A stretch of 64,000 nucleotides of DNA from Oegoconia quadripuncta (taxonomy: Eukaryota > Arthropoda > Insecta > Lepidoptera > Autostichidae): positions 32,770,601 to 32,834,600 of the forward strand of contig OX438747.1 of the NCBI GenBank assembly GCA_949316235.1. Reading direction: 5' to 3'. Positions 55,427-64,000 of the stretch are shown in pieces. Numbering within the stretch: position 1 is the stretch's first letter; each line of letters begins with the position of its first letter. Below the pieces are notes generated by a model. That model saw nothing but the letters and a program-made list of their open reading frames with translations, made no database searches and had not been told where the DNA came from. Position numbers and translations under genes: made by a program.

Positions 55427-55620
55427 TCACTGCCAGCTAGTGGCGTAGAGGATGATGATGGGACTGCCAGCTAGTGGCATAGAGGATGATGTTAGGACTG
55501 CCAGCTAGTGGCATAGAGGATGATGTTGGGACTGCCAGCTAGTGGCATAGAGGAGGATGTTGGGACTGCCAGCTAGTGGCATAGAGGATGATGTTGGGAC
55601 TGCCAGCTAGTGGCATACAA
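55427..55620. repeat. 34-bp minisatellite beside a splice acceptor
   Basis: tgccagctagtggcatagag recurs at 55431, 55465, 55499, 55533, 55567 and 55601, exactly 34 bases apart. Starts about 30 bases upstream (gene sense) of exon 55399. Confidence 0.95.
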
Positions 55621-55632
55621 GATGTTATTGTG

Positions 55633-56725
55633 ACGGTTTTCTGCCTTTTCGCCGAAATTTATTTGGCCAATTGTTACTTGCCAAGTAACTGTTTCGCAGA
55701 AATTTATTTCGCCAAATAATCATTCCTCAACTTAGCATATAATTTTGTGTTACCTCCCAACCTCACAGTTACCAACTGTACGTTTGATCTGCTTTTTATA
55801 ATGACACTTTTCAAAATGTTAACTTTCAAGTAGCAGAATGTTTTAGTTTGCGTAATATTCCTTTAGTTGTTTATTGTTTACCAAATGTTGGATTAAATAG
55901 GGTTTCTCATTCTTCCATCCATACATGTCAACCTAATAAGGGTATGGCGGAAGCGAGGTGGGCGAGCAAAGCAAGCTTAACCAACAGATGACGGGGTGCC
56001 AGAACTCCCGTGCTTGCCTCGCTCGCACCCGCCCTATAAACGTTTTGTATAGTCCTTACCTATGTTCATCTACCTTTGACCGCCTCCGTGGCTCAATGCA
56101 AACAACATTGGGTTTACGATTCGGAGGTCGCGGGTTCGATCCCCAGCGGGGTACATGTTTAAGTACTCGGTTTGGTTGGTGGTAGGGCATTTTAAATGTC
56201 CGCCTGGCTAGCTACCACCATCTTATCTAAATCTGCCGCCAAGCAGCAATGTTAATGACATTGTTGTGTTCCGGTTGTCAGAGATAAGATAGCCAGTCCC
56301 CCAAATGTATTGGGGTTTCCGGGTCAGTACGCTTCCACCTTCGACCTCATCTTCACTTAACATCAGGTGTGATTGAGGTCAAGTACGAACCCGTCGTGCA
56401 TAAAAAAAAAAGAAATCTAAATTATTGTTATTTCTTTTTCGGAGACAGTTTAGATCATTTCATCAATGTATGACAAGGAAACTGTTACACTGACGAAACG
56501 TTATTCCTCTAATAGATGTGTGGTCTAGTGAAAGATTTGATAAATGATAAATGTCCCAAGCGCTTTGTGTCATTGTAATAATCAGCTTAACAATAATTCT
56601 ACCAAATGAAACGTTGTCACACAAAAATTTGCTAATCGTTAGTTGTCAAAGGGAAACAAAGGCGAAACGTTGGTTGGCATGTGATAATCGACCAAAAATT
56701 TTCGGCGAAAAGGCAGGACCCCTAT
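55633..56725. mobile_element. possible TIR element carrying a SINE-A
   Basis: ctgccttttcgccgaaattt near 55643 and its complement (aattttcggcgaaaaggcag near 56696) are inverted. The span between them has no frame of note and holds SINE-A at 56079. No target duplication identified. Confidence 0.4.
56079..56412 (+). mobile_element. SINE-A, reference full-length copy
   Basis: accgcctccgtggctcaatg, B box ggttcgatccccagcgg, tactcggtttggttggtggt, ctggctagctaccaccatct, gggtttccgggtcagtacgc, tgattgaggtcaagtacgaa and a poly-A tail. About 334 bp. The A-box region lies in tggctcaatg. Confidence 0.9.
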
Positions 56726-58113
56726 TGTGACTGCCTGCAAAGTCATACAGAATGTAATAATGCCTGCCCTGCAAGTGTTTAATTCAATTGTGATTATTAA
56801 GGTAATTTCTCTTGAGTATTTCTGTGCATCTTGACATTAGAGACATTGTTATATCATTCTGCAAATTGTCCTTTCAATTTGGACTGAGTTAGAAGAGTAG
56901 ATGTATGACGTCAATAAATATGTAGCAGCTTTTGAATTACGTTTAAAGCAAATAAATGATCTTATCTTAGTATCATATATGTATATTACTTCGCTAGAAC
57001 GAGCAGTGGACTGTAAAAATATCACTTTCTTCTAGAAAAAACTATGAAGGAAGCTAGGTACCTCGTGGTCCTGTGTCTGTTACCTCAGAAAGATCTTCTC
57101 GGGAGCTCCCTGGTCTTCGACACTAGGACGGGGCCTTATACAGAGGCTAATCCGTAAAGCAACCTTCACTTTGTAATTTATTGAATTTTGGAGTAAATTA
57201 GTAATAAAACACGCGCGGCTACGTTAGAGTCGACAAGTAAGATAAGACAAAAATGGGTAAGCAAGTGACGTCACAAACACGGCAGACGGATGCGAGTGCG
57301 TTCCTTTATACTTATGAATTTTATATAAACCTACTAAATTTATAATTTCTTTAAAACGAAGTTTAATATCCTACAATATAAGATGTAATAGTGACTGGCC
57401 TGTAAGTAAATATCTAATTGTCGCCGAGAAATTGTATTCCCAACATCTGTCGACACACCAGGAAAATATAATAGATGCTCAAAAATACCAATAACTGGCT
57501 AGTAGCTTGTTCAAAAAACACCTTAGGGCACACTTAATGGCAAAAATTGAATTCGAAAGCGTTACCTGTAGTGGTAGTTACTTCTTTTTCCTTTTGTCAC
57601 ATCATTATCATTCATTTAACTAGTTGTCATAATTACTACTCAACACTAGCTGTATCAACAACCGACACTTTTCACTCACGATTGACCACAAATGTACACG
57701 CAGACGGGAACATGCGCGTACTTTTATGCACTCGTACTTGTCGGGGTTGTAACTGAAAACCAGTGGTTCGCTCTTTGAGTGATGTACCACACTGAGTCAT
57801 GACCCATTTGTGCTACTGCGGCACACACTCGCTCTTTGTATTTTCTATCCTATTTCTATGTGTAGTTGTGTGAACGCAGTGGCATAAATAAATGCCTTAT
57901 CAATCTAGTTCAGTATTGCACTCTGATTACATGTAAATAACAACACTTGTTAAGCCAATCGAAATACCCCGCTCCGCATGCCTCACCTAGTTGACAGAGT
58001 TATCAAACATTTGACATCTGTGGCCTGTGTGATCACGCTAAAAAACGCCCATTTTTATAATTCGTATATCTAAAAGTGCCGCCATTTCTGTATTATATCT
58101 GTGCATGTCATAC
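56726..58113. other. intron sequence, nothing recognised
   Basis: Mixed AT-rich and unique sequence between exons 58114 and 55399. One short + strand frame (57547-57756) without family motifs. Confidence 0.45.
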
Positions 58114-58205
58114 CATTTGTGAGTGAACTGCTCCGTCTCCTGGTGCCGTCGACCCTCGCCTCCTGCCGCGAGCGGTGCACCACCTTCGCTGGCGAAGTCA
58201 CATTC
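58114..58205 (-). CDS. PH/PDZ gene, exon: basic linker
   Basis: Acceptor ttccgctttcag, donor aaatg/gtatga. Completes R and reads NVTSPAKVVHRSRQEARVDG, TRRRSSSLTN, then G split with the next exon. Rich in Arg and Ser, a likely phosphorylation region. Confidence 0.75.
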
Positions 58206-58354
58206 CTGAAAGCGGAATTGTATTGTGAGCAACAAACGATATGTGGAGTTGGGAGGGTGACGTCGACCAACTAATTGACTAAGGAAATCGATCAAAACCA
58301 CTTCTACCTTAAATTCGCAGTCAAAATTGGCTCTGACTGATGAGTTTTGACTAA

Positions 58355-58600
58355 AATGTAACTAATATTATAAATGCGAAAGTTTGGATGTTTGTTTGTT
58401 ACTCAATCAGTGTGAAACCGATGAACGAATTTAGATGAAATTTGGTACATAGATAGAATATGATGGATGGACATAGATAAACATAGGACATTTTTATCTC
58501 ATCCCGATAAAGTGACCAGTTCCCGCGGGATAAACAAATTAAACCAATAAGTGATAAAGTGATTCCACGCAGGCGTAGTCGCGGGCGAAAAGCTAAATAT
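58355..58600 (-). repeat. RTE-type LINE 3' end
   Basis: aatattataaatgcgaaagt, tgtttgttactcaatcagtg, aatttagatgaaatttggta, ending gcaggcgtagtcgcgggcga. A typical lepidopteran RTE tail, 25 bases from the donor of exon 58757-58625. Confidence 0.75.
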
Positions 58601-58624
58601 GAATAAATGTGTAGTTCTGCTCAC

Positions 58625-58757
58625 CTGTCTCCATTCTCCCGCCTTGTGGGGCTCTCCTGCCGCCTCCCCTGACCGATACCGCGCAGTCGGCTCAGCAGAG
58701 ACAACTCCGTCAGACCACGCTTCCATATCGGCTTAGCTTGCAGCGCTTCCGATTTGT
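58625..58757 (-). CDS. PH/PDZ gene, exon: basic helix block
   Basis: Acceptor ttttaaatccag, donor gacag/gtgagc. Completes D and reads KSEALQAKPIWKRGLTELSL, LSRLRGIGQGRRQESPTRRE NGD, then R split. WKRGLTELSLLSRLRGIG looks like a conserved short linear or helical motif. Confidence 0.8.
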
Positions 58758-59036
58758 CTGGATTTAAAAACCATTTTATAAGAATAAGAACAATTTATAC
58801 ATGATACGAAAAAGTTATGAATTATAGCTAAAAAAGAAATAAAATTATAAATAACGTGCACAATGCTGTCACGTGTTGCGGTGTACACAAATGTGTAGCA
58901 CCCAGCGCATGCTGCGACGCATCGCAGCGCTGGTTTTCAGTGCTACCAGATTCCCAGTGACACACACCAACTACGTCTGTATATCAGTCTGTAATGCAGC
59001 GTGAACAGCGTGGTGACCTAATTGCGATATATTGGG
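58758..59036. other. intron sequence
   Basis: Unique sequence with no recognised element. Confidence 0.4.
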
Positions 59037-59408
59037 TATTTACCTATGAAATTGGAGTTTTTTTTCTTCGTTAATCATATGTACCAATTCCTGTGATTTT
59101 CGAAGCCATATCCAAATTTGTTTTTTATTTGGAAAATGAAATATTATTTCAAGGTTTCACATGAAATATTTTTAATGTCTAGGCTAAATCACATAATAAA
59201 AATTTTTTTAACAGACCTCTTTTCATGTGCTTCCCATAATCATTTCTTAAATTCGCTGAAACTTTTATAAAGCGGTTACTTTTAAAAATTAACGATGTTA
59301 TCTGACAATACACACAAAGTTTAGCTAAATTTGGATTTGCCGTTCCCAAAAAAAAAATCAAAAATGTTTGTATGGAGAGAACAGTCTTAATGAAATTCTT
59401 TATGCAAA
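59037..59408 (+). mobile_element. MITE-E copy 3
   Basis: ttacctatgaaattggagtt, gtaccaattcctgtgatttt, tcaaggtttcacatg, gaacagtcttaatgaaattc. The right inverted end is cut short. Confidence 0.7.
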
Positions 59409-59772
59409 AGTGTCAAGTGCCAAGCTTGTGTGGCATATTTGTGAGAAGCAAAAGAAGGAACTGAGAGGACATTTTATGAAACTGTCACTATATTCTTTAC
59501 TGCACCAGCCCCCGTAGCATGGCACCGTTTGTCGCGCGCGACGTATAAACGAGAGTGGGATAGTTGTATATTTCGTCCAAGCGAATGAGCAGGACAAATA
59601 TTATCTCGGGCAACATCAACGTATATCCCATCTATCTTGCTACTAGTGCTAACTACGCGTCTTATTCTAGCGAACCATTGGTAACTTATACAATACAAAT
59701 ACATTGATAGCAAAACAGAAAATCTTGTGAAGAACATAAAAAGACATAAAAATAATAAAATGAATGCGAGTC

Positions 59773-60076
59773 TTTTTTTTTATGCACGACGGGTTGGTAC
59801 TTGACCTGGGAATCACACCTGATATTAAGTGAAGATCAGGTCGAAGGTGGAAACGTACTGACCCGGAAAACACAGGGGACTGGCTATCTTATCTCTGAGG
59901 ACCGGAACACAACAATGCCATTAACATTGCTGTTTAGCGGCAGATTTAGATAAGATGGTGGTAGCTAGCCAGGCGGACATTTAAAATGCCCTACCACTAA
60001 CCAAACCGAGTACTTAAACATGTACCCCGCTGGGGATCGAACCCGCGACCTCCGAATCGTAAACCCAGTGTTGTCT
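59773..60076 (-). mobile_element. SINE-A, head truncated
   Basis: ttttatgcacgacgggttgg to the B-box complement gggatcgaacccgcgacctc. The outermost head is missing. Confidence 0.8.
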
Positions 60077-60233
60077 CCTTAAGAGGCATTTCTCCAATGG
60101 GCTATAGCACGGATACGAATCTTTGCATACTCATGAATGAGACATGAACTGATGCAGCAGCCAAGATCGTCTCCTCACGAGAGAAATTTTGTATAAACGG
60201 TTTTGATAGATAAACATGATAAAAGCTTGTTTT

Positions 60234-60499
60234 AATAAATAAATAAATATCTTTGCACATACACACAGCGCCATCTAGTTCCACACTAAGCAACTAGGCT
60301 TGTATTACAGATACTAGATGGTTGATAAACTACACAAATACTTTTTTTTTTGTAAATAAATGCACATATAAATGAAAAACATCCATAACTCGGGAACACA
60401 TGTGTGTATTCATCATACAAACAATATGCCCCTAGCGGGATTCGAACGCGCGACCTTATAGCAGCAGAATTTCTAAACACTGCACCAAACAGATCGTCA
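60234..60499 (-). mobile_element. SINE-B copy
   Basis: taaataaataaatatctttg, agcgccatctagttccacac, B box complement gcgggattcgaacgcgcgac, end caccaaacagatcgtc. 50 bases from the donor of exon 61438-60552. Confidence 0.8.
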
Positions 60500-60551
60500 A
60501 TTTTTTTATTTCAATTATCATTAAATATTAAATGATTGATTTGTCGCTTAC

Positions 60552-61438
60552 CATTCTTTCCGTCTCTCTTTGTGTTGCTATTCTGCACTCTTCTAATCAG
60601 TTGATCCCTCAACCTGGGTGAAGTGTCGTAAGCGTTCTGACTATGAGATCGTTCCACATTCGTCCTTATCGCCCTAGAGTTTGAGTCCGAATCCCCAATA
60701 GATATAGAATGTACGTTCCTTGCATTTTGTGTTTCATACGTATTAATAGACACTTCGTTAGTATTGGTACTTCTCGATTCACTTGTGTTGATACTTCTTG
60801 CGTCATTACTGTTAGCGTTTCTTGATACTTCATTAGTACTTCTCGTTTCATTAGTGTTTCTACTATTGTTACCATTAATAAAATTTCTTGATCTACTTGC
60901 TGATTCGTTCACATTAGAATTGATCTCCGCACTACAATTCTCGTTCGAATTCAATGTTATATTTGTTGTTGTACGACCATTGTTATTAGTATTTGGGAAT
61001 AAATATTCGTAAGCGCTATCCGATGAGCTTGCTATATCTAAATTGGGCAAAGAGGATTTCCTATTTCTATCATTCACTAGCCTTCTTAGCGGTAACGGAC
61101 TAGCTGCCGACGTGGAGGCTAAACACAACCTTTCGTATATACCTTCATTCACTTTGACATCTGACACACCGACCGTTGTCAAACTCAAATGCCCGTAATC
61201 ACTATCCTTATCGAACACAGTCCCATAACCATTATCTAAGTTATTATGTACTTGTATTTCTGTATTGACTATATTGACGAAGTTGGTAGGGTCGTTCGGA
61301 TTATTAGCAGTATTCACTGACACGTTATGTTTAAAGCTGAAGTCGAATATGTCGGTTTCGGGGCCCATGACTGGTATAGCTGTGTGTGGTGGCTTGTTTG
61401 ACACTTGGATCACTGTGATGTTTGCGGCTTGGCGGTCG
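60552..61438 (-). CDS. PH/PDZ gene, large exon: Asn/Ser-rich disordered region
   Basis: Acceptor tgttcttgttccag, donor aatg/gtaagc. Completes S and reads DRQAANITVIQVSNKPPHTA and onward for about 295 residues. A first half with scattered acidic and hydrophobic residues includes GIYERLCLASTSAASPLPLR and RKSSLPNLDIASSSDSAYEY, possible Tyr/Ser phosphorylation and SH2/SH3-docking stretches. The second half is an extreme Asn/Ser/Thr/Glu/Arg-rich run (NEVSRNANSNDARSINTSES). No folded domain is seen. The exon has no stop and the right phase at both ends. Confidence 0.85.
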
Positions 61439-61467
61439 CTGGAACAAGAACAAAAGTTATTGGGTTC

Positions 61468-61712
61468 TTTTTATTTTATTTTATGCACGACGGGTTCGTA
61501 CTTGACCTCAATCACACCTGATGTTAAGTGTAGATGAGGTCGAAGGTGGAAGCGTACTGACCCGGAAACCCGAACTCATTTGGGAGACTGGCTATCTTAT
61601 CTCTGACAACCGGAACACAACAATGCTATTAACATTGCTGCTTGGCGGCAGCTTTAGATAAGATGGTGGTAGCTAGCCAGGCGGACATTTAAAATGCCCT
61701 ACCACCAACTAC
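61468..61712 (-). mobile_element. SINE-A, head missing
   Basis: ttatgcacgacgggttcgta to aaatgccctaccaccaac. It begins about 28 bases upstream (gene sense) of the acceptor of the large exon. Confidence 0.8.
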
Positions 61713-61842
61713 ATGGGTTCATGTCTACATAGGTGATCTGGTTGATGTAAGAGGGCATTAGAGGATAACTCTGCCCGGTTGGTTTTTAGTCATGCGTTTT
61801 ATAATCAGGCAATATGATCATCATAAGCCCGTAAACAAACAA

Positions 61843-62100
61843 ACGACCTGTTTGGTGTAGTGGTTAGAAACTCTGCTGCTATACCAAATGGTCGCGGGTT
61901 CGAATCCCGCTAGGGGCATATGTTTGTATGATGTATATGGACATGTGTACTCGAGTTATGGATGTTTTTCATTTATATGTGTATTTATTTACAAAAAAAA
62001 TGTATTTGTGTAGTATATCAACCATCTAGTATCCATAACACAAGCCTAGATGTTTACTGTGGATGGCGCTGTGTGTTGGTGCAAAGACATCATTATTCAT
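61843..62100 (+). mobile_element. SINE-B copy
   Basis: acgacctgtttggtgtagtg, B box ggttcgaatcccgctagggg, end ggatggcgctgtgtgttggt. Confidence 0.85.
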
Positions 62101-62400
62101 TAACATCCCATTGAAGGGATATAGAGGCCTCCTCTCCTACATGAGGGAGTATGGGCCGTAGTCCACCACGCTGGCCCAATGACTACACGCGAGGGCCAGG
62201 TTGACAGCATGAGGGGCGTGCATGTTTACTTTTCACCAGTAAGTATCTCAGGTTTCATGATCATAATCGAATGTGAATACGTTGTCTATTCGCCTATAGT
62301 AAGCTTGCAAAGTATCGCAATTACCCGAGCCACCCTTTACCACGAGACTGGCATCGTCCCGGTCGCTAGCAACGCCCACCCGCCCATATATATTTTTTTA
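62101..62400. repeat. dispersed repeat (SINE-D text plus the 49012 family)
   Basis: 62101-62178 has catcccattgaagggatata and gtagtccaccacgctggccc as in SINE-D. 62178-62400 repeats the 49012 block (cgcgagggccaggttgacag, gcatgaggggcgtgcatgtt). The two probably belong to one larger element. Confidence 0.6.
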
Positions 62401-62533
62401 TTACTCATATGACCCCATACCATAATTCAAACTTGCCAAGATTCAGTTCAACTAAGCATGACTTGGATAGATGGATGACAGATAAGCATTAAAGTATTTT
62501 ATGGGAAGAAATAGTTTCAAGATAAATAAATAC

Positions 62534-62932
62534 CTTTGCGAACTTTCAGCAATACTATGTGAAGACCCTGCATTCTCCGCATTATTCACAACCACCCTCT
62601 GCTTATAATCTGCCCCCTCGCTGCCTTCAAAACTCAAATTCTCCACCGACTCGTGTATCCTATCGATTTCAGCGAAGAACTCTTCATCGCTGTCCGTCGA
62701 AACCTGATTCCTCTTCAATATGGAATCGTCGAGACAGATATTTTGACCACAAATTTTAGCAACGCTGGCCGTTGGTTCGGTTTTGTCTTGGCTTGTACTT
62801 GGTTGGTCCATTGGTTCCCAGTTGGAGATGTCGATGGCTTCCGGTGGATCTATTGGCGGTGGCGGTTCGACAGCCGGTTCTGGCTCTTGGACGGTTTGGC
62901 GGACTGTTGGTGTCAGTTCGATGCCTGGTACT
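62534..62932 (-). CDS. PH/PDZ gene, exon: acidic disordered region
   Basis: Acceptor aaaaactttcag, donor gcaaag/gtattt. Completes R and reads VPGIELTPTVRQTVQEPEPA, VEPPPPIDPPEAIDISNWEP and onward, with DSDEEFFAEIDRIHESVENL near the end. Pro-rich then acidic, with a short helical motif (FFAEIDRIHESVENLSFEG). 399 bases, phase-compatible with both neighbours. Confidence 0.85.
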
Positions 62933-63177
62933 CTGAAAGTTTTTTTTTTCCAAAAAACGTGATCAATCAATTTTCAAAGGTAAAATACTAAACAAAATAA
63001 CCTCATTTTCTTATTGACTGTTATGCACACGCATAAATTATGGCTGTTGGTTGTGGTAAGGGGGTAGATTCATAGGGGGTAAAAACATTTATTCACTGCA
63101 CAGTAACCCTACGAAACACGAACAATAAACCCTATGTAATTCACAAACAGAATAAATAAATAAATGAATATGGATAC

Positions 63178-63510
63178 TTTTTTTTTATGCACAACGGGTT
63201 GGTACTTCACCTCAATCACACACTGATGTTAAGTGAAGATGAGGTCGAAGGTGGAAGCGTACTGACCCGGAAACCCCAACACATTTGGGGGACTGACTAT
63301 CTTATCTCTGACAACCGGAACACAACAATGCTATTAACATTGCTGCTTGGCGGCAGATTTAGATAAGATGGTGGTAGCTAGCCAGGTCGTCATTTAAAAT
63401 GCTCTACCACCAACCAAACAGAGTATTTAAACATGTACCCCGCTGGGAATCGAACCGGCGACCTCGGAATCGTAAACCCAATGTTGTTTACATTGAGCCA
63501 CGGAGGCGGT
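63178..63510 (-). mobile_element. SINE-A, full-length copy
   Basis: ttttatgcacaacgggttgg, ggtggtagctagccagg, head ttgagccacggaggcggt. Confidence 0.85.
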
Positions 63511-63678
63511 AAAACGGTCCCTTCACTTGCACACCAATACTTAATCACCGACTTGCTACTGCACAATATTCTGCCATTATTAAGCTTCAAAACTCAGAAT
63601 GCTCAAATTTCAAGAAATAAAAACAAAAACGCAACATCACTCTCCGACTTCCCGCCAAAAAGCGATCTGGGTACATAC

Positions 63679-63849
63679 CTGTGTGGGGGGTGGGGCGGGG
63701 TGGGCGGCAGCGGGGAGGTGGGGTCGCGGGCGGCGGCGCGGGGGGGCGGCGCGGCGGGGGGGGCGCAGTACACGTTCTCGCCTTTACCCAGCACCTTCAG
63801 CTCGTGCAGCTTGGCCCGGAGCGTACTCACCCAGTCCTGCATGGACTCC
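63679..63849 (-). CDS. PH/PDZ gene, first exon in view: end of PH domain and Pro/Ala linker
   Basis: Acceptor tgcgataccag, donor cacag/gtatgt. The first base completes a codon from an exon beyond 64000. ESMQDWVSTLRAKLHELKVL matches the C-terminal helix of a PH domain, with the near-invariant Trp. GKGENVYCAPP follows, then a run of Pro/Ala/Arg encoded by very GC-rich sequence. Confidence 0.82.
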
Positions 63850-64000
63850 CTGGTATCGCAAATTTATTATAGGTGAAATTTTAATTTACGTTTCAAACGA
63901 GGGCGGAAAGTAGAGAGACATGGTCGTTACTCCACCGACAAGAGCATAGCTCTTAAATTGAAGAAGTGGCGGTGCCATCATATAAGCCGTAAAGCCCGGT
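63850..64000. other. intron edge, nothing recognised
   Basis: Sequence upstream (gene sense) of the exon at 63849. The rest of the PH domain should lie to the right of the window. Confidence 0.4.

Larger units (their letters stand above)
46958..63849 (-). other. gene: PH and tandem PDZ scaffold protein, 3' part
   Basis: Ten exons on the - strand (63849-63679, 62932-62534, 61438-60552, 58757-58625, 58205-58114, 55399-55231, 52049-51917, 51709-51637, 50067-49937 and 47083-46958) keep one open frame across every junction and give 770 residues plus stop. The order is: C-terminal helix of a probable PH domain, a Pro/Ala-rich linker, an acidic disordered part, an Asn/Ser-rich disordered part, a conserved-looking basic helix block, an Ala/Leu/Gln-rich linker, two PDZ-like modules and a short basic end. 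Such proteins usually tether signalling partners at membranes. The family could not be named. The start and the rest of the PH domain lie beyond the right edge. Confidence 0.82.

Noticed and set aside
55227..55430. Exon 55399-55231 joined directly to 51709
   Set aside because: The strong donor leaves two bases and the frame then meets a stop. The exon at 52049-51917 resolves the phase, so direct joining is unlikely.
12400..55620. CRISPR array reading of the spaced repeats
   Set aside because: The repeats are directly tandem, without unique spacers, and lie in introns of animal genes.
60764..61012. + strand Leu/Val-rich frame resembling a membrane protein
   Set aside because: Antisense of the Asn/Ser/Thr-rich coding exon. 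Complementary codons give Leu and Val.
63599..63913. + strand frames of 104 and 147 codons over the GC-rich block
   Set aside because: Shadows of the - strand exon 63849-63679, whose frame shows a PH helix and proper splice sites.

Overview
The window looks like nuclear DNA of a moth or butterfly (Lepidoptera). It is AT-rich and intron-rich. Three tRNA-derived SINE families recur many times, and LINE tails and SINE types of the kind common in Lepidoptera fill most introns and spacers. No bacterial, organellar or viral gene organisation is seen. All exon calls come from reading splice signals, codon phase and protein motifs by eye; none has been checked against transcripts or databases.

Two protein-coding genes converge on each other. 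On the + strand (11957-37259) lies a proton-linked monocarboxylate transporter of the SLC16/MCT family. Five exons encode the N-terminal half (TM1-6). Two large alternative terminal exons follow, 25942-27096 and 36063-37259. Each starts in phase 0 after an acceptor AG, and each encodes a complete cytosolic loop plus TM7-12 and a stop. The gene can therefore make two transporters that share an N-half and swap the whole C-half. The first coding exon and start codon are not in view.

On the - strand (63849 down to 46958) lie ten phase-consistent exons of a large scaffold protein: the last helix of a probable PH domain, long disordered acidic and Asn/Ser-rich linkers, then two PDZ-like modules and the stop. 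Its 5' part is beyond the right edge. One further possible - strand exon (5339-5493, His-rich) has good splice signals but no known identity.

The remaining sequence is mobile and repetitive DNA: an apparently intact Tc1/mariner-type transposon with about 238-bp inverted repeats and a 353-aa transposase (2595-4551); LINE remnants; about 15 copies of SINE-A, 8 of SINE-B and 6 of SINE-C, some nested; two MITE families; other TIR elements; and a foldback array (34257-35110). Both genes have tandem arrays pressed against splice sites (12088, 12973, 14814, 51888, 50410-51620 and 55427). In two cases the repeat unit is a copy of the exon end with its splice donor. A dense cluster of AACCGGTT-like sites covers about 20.8-40.8 kb around the alternative terminal exons.
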